Assembly: GCA_021324445.1 (NCBI GenBank)
Contig: JAJPJC010000374.1
Span: 1-64,000, forward strand
Length of the DNA: 64,000 nt
DNA from: Isosphaeraceae bacterium
GTDB lineage: Bacteria; Planctomycetota; Planctomycetia; Isosphaerales; Isosphaeraceae
Direction: 5' to 3'
Translations under genes and position numbers: made by a program
Notes under the pieces: generated by a model
The model's input: the letters and a program-made list of their open reading frames with translations, nothing else
What the model was told of the DNA's origin: nothing
Databases searched by the model: none
Part shown: in pieces, positions 18,811-27,686 of the stretch
Layout: each line of letters begins with the position of its first letter
Numbering within the stretch: the first letter of the stretch is position 1

Positions 18811-20157
18811 ATGCCACGCACGGTCCTCCCGCTCATCAATGGCTTCGCGACCGCGGCGGTCCTCCTGGCGATGGCGGCCGGCTGCGAGCAGTCCTCCCAG
18901 GGCAAGGGAGGCCAGGCCGCCTCGCCCGTGACCCGCGTCGAGGTGGTACGCCCGGAGCGGCACACGGTCCGCCGCAGCGTGGGCGAGCCGGGCGAGCTCC
19001 AGGCGTTCGAGACCACGGCGATCCATGCCAGGATTCCGGGTTACGTCAAGGTGTGGACCGTCAACCTCGGCGCCCACGTCACGAAGGGCCAGTTGCTGGC
19101 CGAGCTGTCGGTCCCCGAGCTGGTGGCCGACGTCCAGCAGAAGAGGGCGGCGGTCGAGCAGGCGGTCGCCAAGCACAAGCTGGCCGGAGCCGCGGTCAAG
19201 GTGGCCGAGGCGAACGTCGCCGCCGCCGAGGCGAAGCTGGCGGAGGTGCGGGCCGGCATCAGGCGGGCTGACGCCGACCTCATCCGCTGGCAGGCCGAGT
19301 ATCAGCGCGTCGAGCAACTGTTCCAGGCGCGCGCGCAGACCGGCAGCCTGCTCGACGAGACCCGCAACAAGCTCCGCGCGTCGGAGGCGACCCGCGACGA
19401 GGTCCTCGCCAAGGTCGCAACCGCGGACGTCGCCGTGATCCAGGCCGTCGCCGCGCGGGACCAGGCCCATTCCGACCTGGGTGCCGCGGCCGCCGCCATC
19501 GAGGTGGCCAGGGCGGACTCCCGGCACGCCGAGGCGCTGCTCGGCTTCGCCCGGATCGAGGCCCCCTTCGACGGCATCGTCATCCAGCGAAACGTGGACA
19601 CCGGCGACCTGACCCAGCCCGGTGCCGACCAGCCCCCGCTGTTCGTCATCGCCCGGTCCGACATCGTGACGATCTGGGTCGCCATCCCCGAGGTCTTCGC
19701 CCCCGCGGTCAATCCCGGCGACCGCGCCGAGGTCAAGCTCCAGGCGGTCCCCGGCCCGGCCATCGAGGGAAAGGTCACCCGAATCTCCTGGGCGCTCGAC
19801 CCGAAGGTGCGGACGCTGCGCGCCGAGATCGACATCCCCAATCCGGACGCGAAGCTGCAGCCCGGCCTCTACGCCAACGCGACCGTCATCGCCGAGGAGC
19901 ACCCGGACGTGCTGACCCTGCCCGCGACCGCCGTGGTCAGCCAACAGGGGAAGGACTCTTGCGTGGCCGTCGTCGATGGCAAGGCTGCCCGCCGCCCGAT
20001 CCGGGTCGGCCTGAGCGACGGCACGCGAACCGAGGTCGTGTCGGGCCTCAAGGGGGACGAAGCCGTGGTCAAGGCCAACGCCGCCTCGCTCGCCGACGGC
20101 CAGCCCGTCCAGGTGGTCGAGCCCGCCAATCCGCCGGCCCCCGGCGCGAAACCTTGA
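18811..20157 (+). CDS. RND efflux periplasmic adaptor (HlyD/AcrA family), lipoprotein
   Basis: A 448-aa membrane-fusion protein that links the pump to the outer-membrane channel. A lipoprotein signal ends LLAMAAGC near residue 22. This is followed by the lipoyl half-motif (AFETTAIHARIPGYVK), an extended alpha-helical hairpin of about 130 residues rich in Ala/Glu/Lys, the second lipoyl half (ARIEAPFDGIVIQRNVDTGD) and beta-barrel and membrane-proximal domains. The start is 21 nt after the pump stop. The long hairpin is typical of adaptors that reach a TolC-like tunnel. Confidence 0.92.
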   Translation: MPRTVLPLINGFATAAVLLAMAAGCEQSSQGKGGQAASPVTRVEVVRPERHTVRRSVGEPGELQAFETTAIHARIPGYVKVWTVNLGAHVTKGQLLAELSVPELVADVQQKRAAVEQAVAKHKLAGAAVKVAEANVAAAEAKLAEVRAGIRRADADLIRWQAEYQRVEQLFQARAQTGSLLDETRNKLRASEATRDEVLAKVATADVAVIQAVAARDQAHSDLGAAAAAIEVARADSRHAEALLGFARIEAPFDGIVIQRNVDTGDLTQPGADQPPLFVIARSDIVTIWVAIPEVFAPAVNPGDRAEVKLQAVPGPAIEGKVTRISWALDPKVRTLRAEIDIPNPDAKLQPGLYANATVIAEEHPDVLTLPATAVVSQQGKDSCVAVVDGKAARRPIRVGLSDGTRTEVVSGLKGDEAVVKANAASLADGQPVQVVEPANPPAPGAKP

Positions 20158-20341
20158 GGGTTGTAGCGATTCCGCGGCAGGGGCGTGATCCTCCGGGCGC
20201 AGGAACCGGACAACCGGTGATTTCGGCATTCGATATCGGCCGATCCTGGGAAAGCCCGGCGGAGCCGGGTCCAGGAGTGCGACCGACTGATGGCCCTCGC
20301 CCATCACCTACCGCGTCCCTTCAGACCAGGAGGGTCGAGCC

Positions 20342-21994
20342 TTGGAGTCGTCGAGCCGTCGTCACCGTCGTTCTGCCGAGGTGGCGGTCGGAATCTGCTG
20401 TTTCGCGATGGCCGGCCAGACCGCGGCCTTTTCCCAGGATCAGGGTACCGCCCCCGTTCCGCCGCCGGCTCCGACCGCGGTTCGGCTGGGCGCCCCGCCG
20501 CCCGGCGGAGCGGTCCCTTCGCTCCCCGCGCTGCCCGACACCGCGCAGCCGGTGCCCTCGGCCGGTGCCGGCTCGGCGGCGAACGCCCACGGTTTCCCCC
20601 TGATCGCCGGGCAGGAGGTCCAGCCGATCGACCTGGCCAGCGCCCTGCGCCTGGCTGGGGCGCGCGACCTCGACATCGCCACCGCCCGGCAGCAGGTGTT
20701 GCAGGCGCTGGGCGAGCTGGATCAGGCCCGCGGTTTGTGGCTGCCCAGTCTTTTCACCGGGCCGACGTATTACCGGCTCGATGGACAGGTCCAGGAGATC
20801 AACGGCCAGGTCCTCAACGTCAGTCGCGGCTCGCTGTTCCTCGGCACGACCGCCAGCCTGGCCAACAGCTTCCCCGCCGCGCCCCCCGGGTCCGGCTTCC
20901 CGCCGCTGAACTCCCTCAGCGGGGTCTTGAGATTCTCCGACGCCATCTACGGGGTGCAGGTCGCCAGGCGGACGATCGCCGCCAACAAGGCCGGGATCGC
21001 CGTCGCGACCAACGACGCGCTGCTGGCGGTGGCCAATGCCTACTTCGATCTCCAGCAGGCCGCGGGGACGCTGGCCATCGCACGCGAGGCCGCGGGCAAC
21101 GCCCAGGTCCTGGAGGGGATCACCGGGACTTTCGCACGAGCCGGGGCGGGCCTGGAGGCCGACCATCGCCGAAGCCTCGCCGAACTCCGGAGTCGGCGAC
21201 GAGCCGTCCGGCTCGCCACCGGACAACTCGAGGTCGCCTCCGCGAACCTGGTGCGCCCGCTGCTGCTCGACCCGCACATCGTGGTGGCCCCGGTCGAACC
21301 GGCCGAGTCGGTGATCCGGCTCGTCGCCGATGACGTCCCGCTCGACGACCTGATCGCCCAGGGATGGCGGTGCCGCCCCGAGCTGGCGCAGGCGCGCGAG
21401 CTGGTCGAGGCGTCCGTGCTGCGACTGAAGCAGGCCAAGCTGCGCCCGTTCGTCCCGTCGCTGGCCCTCACGTATTCGGGGGGCGGCTTCGGGGGCGGCG
21501 TCGGCTCCTTCTTCGGCAACTTCAGCACCCGCGGCGACTTCGCCGCCAGCCTGTTCTGGGATCTTCGCGGCCTGGGCCTGATCGACCGCGGCGTCATCCG
21601 GCAGGCGCAAGCCGGGCGGCTCACGGCCGACATCAACCTCACACGAGCCCAGGCGCAGGTCGCCAACGATGTGGTCGCCTCCTACAAGGCCCGTCTGGCG
21701 GCGTCCGAGGCGATGGACGACGCCCGCGAGTCCGTGTCCGAGGCGCTCCAATCCCTGGAGTTGAACCTCACCAACATCCGCCGCGGGGCCGGCTTGCCCG
21801 GGGCGACCCGTCCCATCGAGGTCCTCCAGCCGATTCAGGCGCTGGCGCTGGCGCGGGCCGACTACCTCCTGGCGGTGCTCGCCTACAACCGCGCCCAGTT
21901 CCGCCTGCTGCGGGCGATCGGGCAGGCACCACTCCTGCCCGCCGGCGGCAGCCCGCCACCACAATCCAGCGGAAACCCTTCTCGGGCAGAGTGA
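20342..21994 (+). CDS. TolC-family outer-membrane efflux protein
   Basis: A 550-aa outer-membrane factor that forms the exit duct of the tripartite pump. A signal-like N-terminus (VAVGICCFAMAGQTAAFS) precedes a Pro-rich linker. Two OEP repeats follow, with the usual long helices (for example ARQQVLQALGELDQARG and NDVVASYKARLAASEAMDDARESVSEAL). The predicted start is a TTG at 20342 and is uncertain. It sits 184 nt downstream of the adaptor gene, with a small CCCGGC/GCCGGG hairpin between, so it may have its own regulation or be expressed at a lower level. It is the last gene of the efflux operon. Confidence 0.88.
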   Translation: MESSSRRHRRSAEVAVGICCFAMAGQTAAFSQDQGTAPVPPPAPTAVRLGAPPPGGAVPSLPALPDTAQPVPSAGAGSAANAHGFPLIAGQEVQPIDLASALRLAGARDLDIATARQQVLQALGELDQARGLWLPSLFTGPTYYRLDGQVQEINGQVLNVSRGSLFLGTTASLANSFPAAPPGSGFPPLNSLSGVLRFSDAIYGVQVARRTIAANKAGIAVATNDALLAVANAYFDLQQAAGTLAIAREAAGNAQVLEGITGTFARAGAGLEADHRRSLAELRSRRRAVRLATGQLEVASANLVRPLLLDPHIVVAPVEPAESVIRLVADDVPLDDLIAQGWRCRPELAQARELVEASVLRLKQAKLRPFVPSLALTYSGGGFGGGVGSFFGNFSTRGDFAASLFWDLRGLGLIDRGVIRQAQAGRLTADINLTRAQAQVANDVVASYKARLAASEAMDDARESVSEALQSLELNLTNIRRGAGLPGATRPIEVLQPIQALALARADYLLAVLAYNRAQFRLLRAIGQAPLLPAGGSPPPQSSGNPSRAE

Positions 21995-22691
21995 CGGAGT
22001 CAACTGATGTGAGTCAACAAGCCTCAGAAGGAGAGCTCCTCCGTTGAAGTGACGGTGTTCGACGGCTCATGGTCGCCGTGCGGAGCCCTCCGGCCATTTA
22101 CTTCATCTTCAGACATGGTGTATGAGCAGGCAGTCTCTGGCCCGGATCGTGGCCTCTTGCCTTTGGAATCCCAGGAGCCCCTCTTCTTTCGACACGTCTC
22201 GGCGATCACCACCATGGTCCCACGGGCCTGACCGCAGAACCAGTCGCGATGGAGCCCCGAGTTTCACCGCAGAGACCGCAGAGACCGCCGAGAAGGGAAC
22301 CGAGCCAGGAGAGCGGGTCGGGAGGGTCCGGAGGACGGAAGCCCGATGCGCTCTCGGTCGTCTCCTGGGTGTTTTCCTCGGCGGTCTCTGCGGTCTCCGC
22401 GGTGAATCCGTCCCCTCCCTCGCGGCGGTGCGGCGGGTGGTCCAAAAGGTGGTGATCGCCCAGGAGTGTCCTTCTTTCCCCCCCATTCGCAAGGGGGAAG
22501 GGTCATCGCCGTTGCCTCCCTGGGGCTTCTCGGATACGCTCTTCAGGTTCCCGTTCACCGAGGTTCCGGCAGCGAGCTCTTCGGCCGGTACCGCGGTCGA
22601 TCGCGGCGTGGCAGTTCGGGGGCTGCTTTCGCAGTCCTTTCATCGACCCCAGTCTCTTCGGGCTCCTCATCGACACGGGGTCCGCGCCGTT
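21995..22691. other. 697-bp intergenic region containing the MITE
   Basis: The MITE occupies the middle. On either side (21995-22182 and 22479-22691) I see no gene. Open frames through the element derive from its repeat and have no domains. The flanking genes are convergent. Confidence 0.6.
22183..22478. mobile_element. 280-bp MITE copy 1 with 8-bp target-site duplication
   Basis: The element spans 22191-22470. Its ends are imperfect inverted repeats of about 23 bp, GACAC-n5-GGCGATCACCACC against GGTGGTGATCGCC-n5-GTGTC. Inside, a 30-bp inverted repeat (22263-22292 versus 22377-22406) has one mismatch, so the whole element can fold into a long hairpin. It is flanked on both sides by CTTCTTTC (22183-22190 and 22471-22478), an intact 8-bp target duplication. 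It encodes no transposase. A homologous copy of identical length lies at 56479-56758. Confidence 0.92.
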
Positions 22692-23078
22692 TCACGTCAG
22701 GAGTGCCGGCAAGGGCTGCGGCTTCCCCTCCCGATCGACGCAGGCCAGCGTCGAGTGGCCTTCGGCCAGCAAGACTCCGTCGCGGAAGACCTGGTATTCG
22801 TGGACGATCTTGACGTGGGTGACCCGCGCGACCGTGGTGCGCAGGGTCAGCAGGTCATCGTAGTAAGCCGGCTTCTTGAACTTGCAGCCGATGTCCACGA
22901 TCACCAGGTAATGGCCGGCGTCCTCGACCTCGCGGTAGGTGATCCCCCGGCGGCGGAGCATCTCGGTCCGCCCCATCTCGAAATAGACGAGGTAATTGGC
23001 ATGGTGCAACAGCCCCATGCGGTCGGTCTCGGCGTAGCGGACCCGGATGGGGATCTCGTGGCTATCGGCCATGGACAT
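22692..23078 (-). CDS. YbgC/FadM-type acyl-CoA thioesterase (4HBT hotdog)
   Basis: A 128-aa single-hotdog thioesterase that hydrolyses acyl-CoA to free acid and CoA. The active-site region reads [19 protein letters not shown], with the catalytic Asp in ETDRMG, followed by the hot-dog helix [11 protein letters not shown]. The start at 23078 (MSMADSHE) has AGGAG five bases upstream; an ATG two codons later is the alternative. YbgC relatives usually sit near tol-pal genes, but here the neighbours are phosphatase-like genes, so the physiological acyl chain is unknown. Confidence 0.88.
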   Translation of the reverse strand: MSMADSHEIPIRVRYAETDRMGLLHHANYLVYFEMGRTEMLRRRGITYREVEDAGHYLVIVDIGCKFKKPAYYDDLLTLRTTVARVTHVKIVHEYQVFRDGVLLAEGHSTLACVDREGKPQPLPALLT

Positions 23079-23118
23079 CTGGCTCCTTCCGGGCGAGGCA
23101 AACCCCGCCCAGGCTCTC

Positions 23119-23853
23119 TCAACGCCGGACCTGACCGGGACTCCTTGCGACCGTGCCGGGCGTTGGGGTTGCCGCCGGCCGCGTGATGACGACCAGCGGA
23201 TAGGGATCGTAGGGCCACTGCTCACGATTCGGTGCCCGCGGCCGGAATCCGTCCTTGACCCACTGCCGGAACCGCGCCGGGTCATGCTCCCATCCGTGGG
23301 TCCGCAACCAGCCTTCGTACTGATCCAGATGCTCGGCCATGATCTTGCCATCCTTGACCCGCAGGAACAAGTAGCGGATCGAGAACTGCGCGCGGGCGTC
23401 GGCCAGGGTGCTCCCCGGCCGGAGCAGCTCGGCGAAGGCCGAGACCAACCCGGTGCGCTCCGAACCCCACTGGCAATGGATCAGGATCGGGTATTCCGCC
23501 GTATCGAGCATCTCGACCAGGGTGACGAGCTGGGCCCGCGACATCCACACGCACGACGACATCGGGATGTCGATCTGCGTGGCTCCCGAGTCCAGCGTCG
23601 CGGCGCGCTCGGAGCGGTACCAATCGTCCTGGTTCCGACCGCGCAGGTTCAGCACGGTCTTGATCGTGTAGTCGCGGATCGTCCGGCGCAAGGCCGAGGC
23701 CGGCATCTGGCCCGATCGATAGACCCGCCCGTCCTGGACCGGGCCGAAATTGGAATGGGCCTGGTTCCAGGCGAGAAAGAGCAGTCCGGCCGCGAGGATC
23801 GCCGTGACCAGGCGGGCCACCCATCGCACCAGTCGGCGAGTGCGTGAAACCAT
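23119..23853 (-). CDS. membrane-anchored tyrosine-phosphatase-like protein (1)
   Basis: A 244-aa protein with an N-terminal anchor (about residues 14-30) and a DSP/PTP-fold domain. The P-loop is [10 protein letters not shown] with C127 as nucleophile, matching HCX5R. The general-acid region may be in the IDIPMSS loop. The C-terminus is Pro-rich. It starts 7 nt after the stop of the second phosphatase-like gene upstream, so the two form an operon of related enzymes. The family includes protein and phosphoinositide phosphatases; the substrate is unknown. Confidence 0.82.
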   Translation of the reverse strand: MVSRTRRLVRWVARLVTAILAAGLLFLAWNQAHSNFGPVQDGRVYRSGQMPASALRRTIRDYTIKTVLNLRGRNQDDWYRSERAATLDSGATQIDIPMSSCVWMSRAQLVTLVEMLDTAEYPILIHCQWGSERTGLVSAFAELLRPGSTLADARAQFSIRYLFLRVKDGKIMAEHLDQYEGWLRTHGWEHDPARFRQWVKDGFRPRAPNREQWPYDPYPLVVITRPAATPTPGTVARSPGQVRR

Positions 23854-23860
23854 GTCCGAT

Positions 23861-24541
23861 TTATCTCATCCCTCGATCGCAGGGCAGCGGCCAGGCGGAC
23901 TGGCGCCGGGCGAATTCCTCGATGAGCGCTCGATCCTTCTGATCGGCTGCGGCGGAGGGGCGGGTCCAGGGAAGCTCGGCGAGTGCGCGCCAGGCTTGCT
24001 CGGCCGGCCAGCCGGCGTGCCGAATCAAGTAGGCGGCGTGCGTGAGGTTGGTCCGGTGATGGCCGGCGACGCAATGGAAGAAGACCGGCTGGCGCCGCGG
24101 ATCCGCCAGCAGGTCAGCGGCCTGCGCCAACTGTTCGAGGGTCGCCCGCGACCCGCGCATCGGGATGATCCACCAGTCCACGCCCGTCGCGTGGACGACC
24201 TCGGCCTGGCTAACGTACTTGGGATCGTCCCGGTTGATCGCCGTGAGCGTCACGATGGTCTTGATCCGCTCGCGCGCGATGAGCGCGCGCAGGGCCTCGG
24301 GGTTTTGCCAGGCCCCGCGCACCAACCGGCCGGGTACCACCACCCGGACCCGCTTCTCGCCGTGTCCTGTCCAGAGGACCACAACAGCCCAGGACGATGC
24401 CAGCGCCAGAGACACGGCGATGCCCGCGACCAGCCTGACCACCCGCGCACGATGCACCCGGCTCGATCCCTCGGCCCGTGTGTTTCGAGACTTCGCGGCG
24501 AAGACCACCGGAGCCAGGCGGTGCCCGGAGTGACCACGCAC
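23861..24541 (-). CDS. membrane-anchored tyrosine-phosphatase-like protein (2)
   Basis: A 226-aa relative of the next gene downstream, with an anchor near residues 36-58 (LVAGIAVSLALASSWAVVV) and the P-loop HCVAGHHRTN (C157, HCX5R). The N-terminal 28 residues before a possible GTG start (VHRARVVR) may not be translated. It is transcribed first in the pair and is separated from its paralog by 7 nt. Tandem anchored phosphatases with different P-loops suggest division of labour on one membrane-associated substrate class. Confidence 0.8.
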   Translation of the reverse strand: MRGHSGHRLAPVVFAAKSRNTRAEGSSRVHRARVVRLVAGIAVSLALASSWAVVVLWTGHGEKRVRVVVPGRLVRGAWQNPEALRALIARERIKTIVTLTAINRDDPKYVSQAEVVHATGVDWWIIPMRGSRATLEQLAQAADLLADPRRQPVFFHCVAGHHRTNLTHAAYLIRHAGWPAEQAWRALAELPWTRPSAAADQKDRALIEEFARRQSAWPLPCDRGMR

Positions 24542-24684
24542 GGGAATGCGGGGTTGGGACGGGACGACCGTCCTCCCACCTCGGGCGTCAGCCCGATCTT
24601 CAGGCCAGGGGATCGCAGGGACGTGCGCGGCTGGAGGATCCCCGTCCCAACCACGAGCGGACGCCCGTGGTCACCCGATCGTCT

Positions 24685-25485
24685 TCACCGCGGACTCTCG
24701 GTTTTTCCGATCGTCTTGACGGCGCGGATTGTAGCCGCCGCTCCGGGTGTGGCAACCCCAAGATGATCGGGCAGGCCGGCAATCGGCCGTTCCGCCGCGG
24801 TCGCGGCGTGGCCGCCTGAGGCCGTGAGGCTCCGCACATACGCCAGGAATCGCCGCGTGTCGCGCAACGGCGGGCCGTGGCCGAAGCAGACCAGCTTCGG
24901 CTCCAGGGCCAGGAACCGCGCCGCCGACCGGCGGTTCTGGGCCGGGTCGAGGGTGAAGATGCGTTCGGGCTCGCGGAGCATCGGACGTCCATTCCAGATG
25001 TTGAGGTTGCACACCACATCACCGACCACGAGCACACCGTCGGCCTGGCGCCAGAACGAGACATGACCGGCGGTGTGCCCCGGGGTCTCGATCACGGTGA
25101 AGGTCCCCACCTGGTCCCCCTCGCGCAGCCGCCGCGACACCGGATGGGGCGGTCCCGTCCAGAGCGGGCCGACCGTGGCCGAGAGCCAGTGCGGCGGCAT
25201 CCGCCTCATGACCTCGCCGGCCGTCTCCATCGCGCCGGCGTCGGCCTGACCACACCAGAGCGGAATGCCCAGGGCCGCGCAAATCGCGTGGCTGGCTCCC
25301 TGGTGATCGGGATGGGCATGTGTGAGCGCGTGCAATGTGACGGTGCGGCCCCGCAGCCGCCGCAAGATCCGCCGCGCCGCGAACCGCGTGGCCGCGTCGA
25401 TCAGCACTTCGCCCACCAGGTAGACATTGATCGCATAGGGAGGGAATCCTTCCAGGACGTACAGGTCGTCGGCCAGTTGCTTCAT
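24685..25485 (-). CDS. MBL-fold metallo-hydrolase
   Basis: A 266-aa metallo-beta-lactamase-fold hydrolase. The metal ligands are in order: THAHPDHQG, PGHTAGHVSF, the VVGD aspartate and FGHGPP. This pattern fits glyoxalase II-like or other broad-specificity thioester/phosphodiester hydrolases. There is no signal peptide. The C-terminal 35 residues are Ala/Thr-rich and outside the domain. It lies 143 nt upstream of the phosphatase pair on the same strand. Confidence 0.88.
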   Translation of the reverse strand: MKQLADDLYVLEGFPPYAINVYLVGEVLIDAATRFAARRILRRLRGRTVTLHALTHAHPDHQGASHAICAALGIPLWCGQADAGAMETAGEVMRRMPPHWLSATVGPLWTGPPHPVSRRLREGDQVGTFTVIETPGHTAGHVSFWRQADGVLVVGDVVCNLNIWNGRPMLREPERIFTLDPAQNRRSAARFLALEPKLVCFGHGPPLRDTRRFLAYVRSLTASGGHAATAAERPIAGLPDHLGVATPGAAATIRAVKTIGKTESPR

Positions 25486-25766
25486 GCCCGAGAGTCCTCA
25501 GCGATGTCGCCGAACTCCCGGTCGGTCGGCTCGTCCGCACCGACAGGGATCCGTCGTCCATCATCATAGACAATCCGGGCGCGCGCGGGTAACAGCGGAT
25601 TCCGTGACGGTCCCGCCCACGGCCTCCAGCCGGACTGAGCGCGCCCCCGACCCGCACGAGGGCGCGGCCTTCCTCGACCTGGCCGTCCGCGCGCGGCGCG
25701 AACGCACCCGTCGAGATCCTCCCACCTGGCCGCGTGGGGTCCCGGCCCCCGGGAGGGGGCGCCTGG

Positions 25767-25955
25767 TCACGAGCCGGAGCCGCTGCCCAGCGCGCTGCTG
25801 GCCGAGCTGAACGAGCCGCTGACGGTCGTACCCAGATTCTTGACGATGGTCACGCAGGCCGTGATGATCATCGCCAGCATCACCGCGTACTCGACGGCCG
25901 TAGGGCCGTCCTCGCTCACCAGGAATCGATGAACCTTCGAATACATGCCTTTCAT
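25767..25955 (-). CDS. Flp-type pilin
   Basis: A 62-aa Flp/Fap pilin precursor, the subunit of Tad-secreted adhesive pili. The prepilin-peptidase site is SEDG-PTAVEY, matching G-X4-EY. The hydrophobic helix VMLAMIITACVTIVKNLG follows, with a Ser/Gly tail. AAGGAGTCCACA directly before the ATG is a good ribosome-binding site. No Tad machinery genes (cpaB-F) are in the window, so assembly genes must be elsewhere. A second related gene lies 173 nt upstream. Confidence 0.9.
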   Translation of the reverse strand: MKGMYSKVHRFLVSEDGPTAVEYAVMLAMIITACVTIVKNLGTTVSGSFSSASSALGSGSGS

Positions 25956-26128
25956 TGTGGACTCCTTTGCAAGTCACTTGATAAGGAGGATGGAACACCA
26001 GTTGGATGGAGCCGGTTCACGGGCTGTGGGACGGCTTGGTCACCGAGGGCAGGCCAGGCGGAAGCGGAACCGGCCCAGGGTCGACCAGAAAGCCAGGCAG
26101 GCGTCGAGAGAACCCGAGCGACTTCGGA

Positions 26129-26269
26129 TCACGCCCAGAAGCCACTCCCGAGCGCGCCGACCGTGACACACGCCACGATGATCCGGGCCGCCTCGAGAGC
26201 CAGCTTGATGGCCGTCGGGCCGTTCCCGCTTACCACCAAGCGGCGAATCCGCGCGATCATGCCGTTCAT
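26129..26269 (-). CDS. degenerate Flp-pilin paralog
   Basis: A 46-aa relative of the adjacent pilin: MNGMIARIRRLVVSGNGPTA aligns with the start of its neighbour, and the upstream sequence GGAGTCGACGATG matches its GGAGTCCACAATG. The processing motif is lost: G-X4-EY has become G-X4-KL, so prepilin peptidase should not process it normally. The helix is also shorter and less hydrophobic (ALEAARIIVACVTVGALG). The start at 26269 is supported by AGGAG. It is probably a decaying tandem duplicate, or possibly a minor non-pilin variant. Confidence 0.65.
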   Translation of the reverse strand: MNGMIARIRRLVVSGNGPTAIKLALEAARIIVACVTVGALGSGFWA

Positions 26270-26690
26270 CGTCGACTCCTCTGGAGAAGAACTCGCGTCA
26301 GCGGATGGAGGCCGACTCCGGAGAGCCCGCCGCACCGGCCGGAGCGTTGCCGCGCTGGGACATGCGGGCATATCCCTCATGTCATCCACACCTCGTGCGT
26401 TTCATCAGCCTCGCCAGGCTTATTGCAATCCTAGGCCGTGGATCCGGCGTGACTCGAAAGACAAGACCGATGCCCCGTCGTGTTGCCTTCCGGCAACGTT
26501 TCTCGTGCCTCGGCGTCCTCAGGAAAGCGCGCCTCACGATCCGTCTGGGGCCCTTCCGACGCGTTGGGTGCCCATTCCTGCCAGGACTCCAGGGACGGAC
26601 GTGACCTAGGGTTCTCCTGGTGTGGACCCCCAAGGCCCAGGCCGATGGACTGGGGCATGTTTGGTGGCTTGAAGACCAGAGGCGGGCATC
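26270..26690. other. 421-bp intergenic region before the chemosensory cluster
   Basis: This lies between the leftward pilins and the rightward chemosensory genes, so it should hold both promoters. One small hairpin GTTGCC-TTCC-GGCAAC (26482-26497) is visible. I see no gene. Confidence 0.5.
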
Positions 26691-27023
26691 ATGAGTCAGG
26701 GCACCGAGCTGGCCGATTCGCTCGCGCGGGCGATTGGTGAGTTCCGCGAGGAATTGCTCGCTCGGATTGACACGGAGCTGGCTCGACTTCACGGGCCGGC
26801 TCCGGAAGAGGGGCGCTCGGTCGGGCTTCCCGAACCGGAGACCTCGGTCCCACCGCAACCCCAGGCGGATCCCGGGAATCCTCGTCAGCGGCTCGATGCC
26901 CTGGCCCGATTGCTCGATCACCGCCTCAAGCAGGTGGAGGGAGCGCCCGGAACGACCGGCGGAAGGAGCCAGGGGATCCCCGAGGAATCTCCGAACGCTC
27001 CGGGCAGCCGCGCCGCGGAATGA
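26691..27023 (+). CDS. small helical protein of unknown function, first gene of the chemosensory run
   Basis: A 110-aa hydrophilic protein. An N-terminal amphipathic helix (SLARAIGEFREELLARIDTEL) is followed by a Pro-rich linker and a second short helix (RQRLDALARLLDHRLKQVEG). There is no recognised domain. It starts the rightward run that continues with a CheW-like gene 43 nt later, and its helix pattern could serve as a docking or coiled-coil element. That role is inference from position only. Confidence 0.55.
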   Translation: MSQGTELADSLARAIGEFREELLARIDTELARLHGPAPEEGRSVGLPEPETSVPPQPQADPGNPRQRLDALARLLDHRLKQVEGAPGTTGGRSQGIPEESPNAPGSRAAE

Positions 27024-27066
27024 ACGTCGGATGCGGACGGAACGGTCGACGAGGAGCCCAACGACG

Positions 27067-27591
27067 ATGAGGCAGGACCAGTGGTTTTGCTTGTTCCGGG
27101 GGGACGCCGGGCCGATGGCGGTGTCCGCGGAGTCCGTCGCCGAGATCCTCGAGTCCGACGGTCTGGTTCGCCTGGCCTGGAGTCCGCCCCAGGTGGTCGG
27201 CCTGTGCCCCTACCGTCGGGATGTGGTTCCCATCGTCCGCCTGGCTCCGGTGCCGCGTCGCGTGGGAGCCGGTCCCTCGAGCCAGCCGGAACTCACGACT
27301 CTGCCGGTTGCATCCGGCGAGGAACACCACGTCGACGATCGAACCCGGCGCATCCTGCTGATCCTGAAGAGCGAACACGGCGCCTGGGGGATTCAGGGCG
27401 ACTCGGTGTGGACCATCCTGAGCCGGGAATGCCCCGAAGATCAACCGCCCTGCACGGATGAGAATGGCCCGGTGCTGGTCGGCTCCATCCCTCACGCAGG
27501 GACCCGCTACGGCATCCTGGATATCGAGGCGACCTGGCTCGGCCTGCGCGCGGCGATCAGCCGCTGGTACGGTTACCTCGGCGAACCCTGA
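27067..27591 (+). CDS. CheW-like adaptor protein
   Basis: A 174-aa protein with a CheW-type SH3-like fold: [24 protein letters not shown], the [20 protein letters not shown] block, and an [20 protein letters not shown] block near the C-terminal half. CheW couples chemoreceptors to CheA. The start at 27067 is preceded by GAGGAG; an in-frame ATG 12 codons upstream lacks a site. The receptor gene is immediately downstream. An acidic, His-containing loop ([11 protein letters not shown]) interrupts the usual core. Confidence 0.75.
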   Translation: MRQDQWFCLFRGDAGPMAVSAESVAEILESDGLVRLAWSPPQVVGLCPYRRDVVPIVRLAPVPRRVGAGPSSQPELTTLPVASGEEHHVDDRTRRILLILKSEHGAWGIQGDSVWTILSRECPEDQPPCTDENGPVLVGSIPHAGTRYGILDIEATWLGLRAAISRWYGYLGEP

Positions 27592-27686
27592 ATCAATGCG
27601 GTCCAGCCGCCCCGGCTGGCCGAGGGCAGCCGGGGGCGGCTGCTCCACAACTCCTCACACCAGTAGGAACGCTTTCGAGGTGGACG

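Noticed and set aside
15346-20307. A 1653-codon antisense open frame opposite the RND operon.
   Set aside because: It mirrors the coding strand's G/C-rich codons, has low-complexity Gly/Asp/Arg composition and no domain. The sense genes have full conserved motifs.
22191-22470. Open frames across the MITE.
   Set aside because: They repeat AETAE/GLCGLCG-type sequence in all frames and arise from the inverted repeat, not from a gene.
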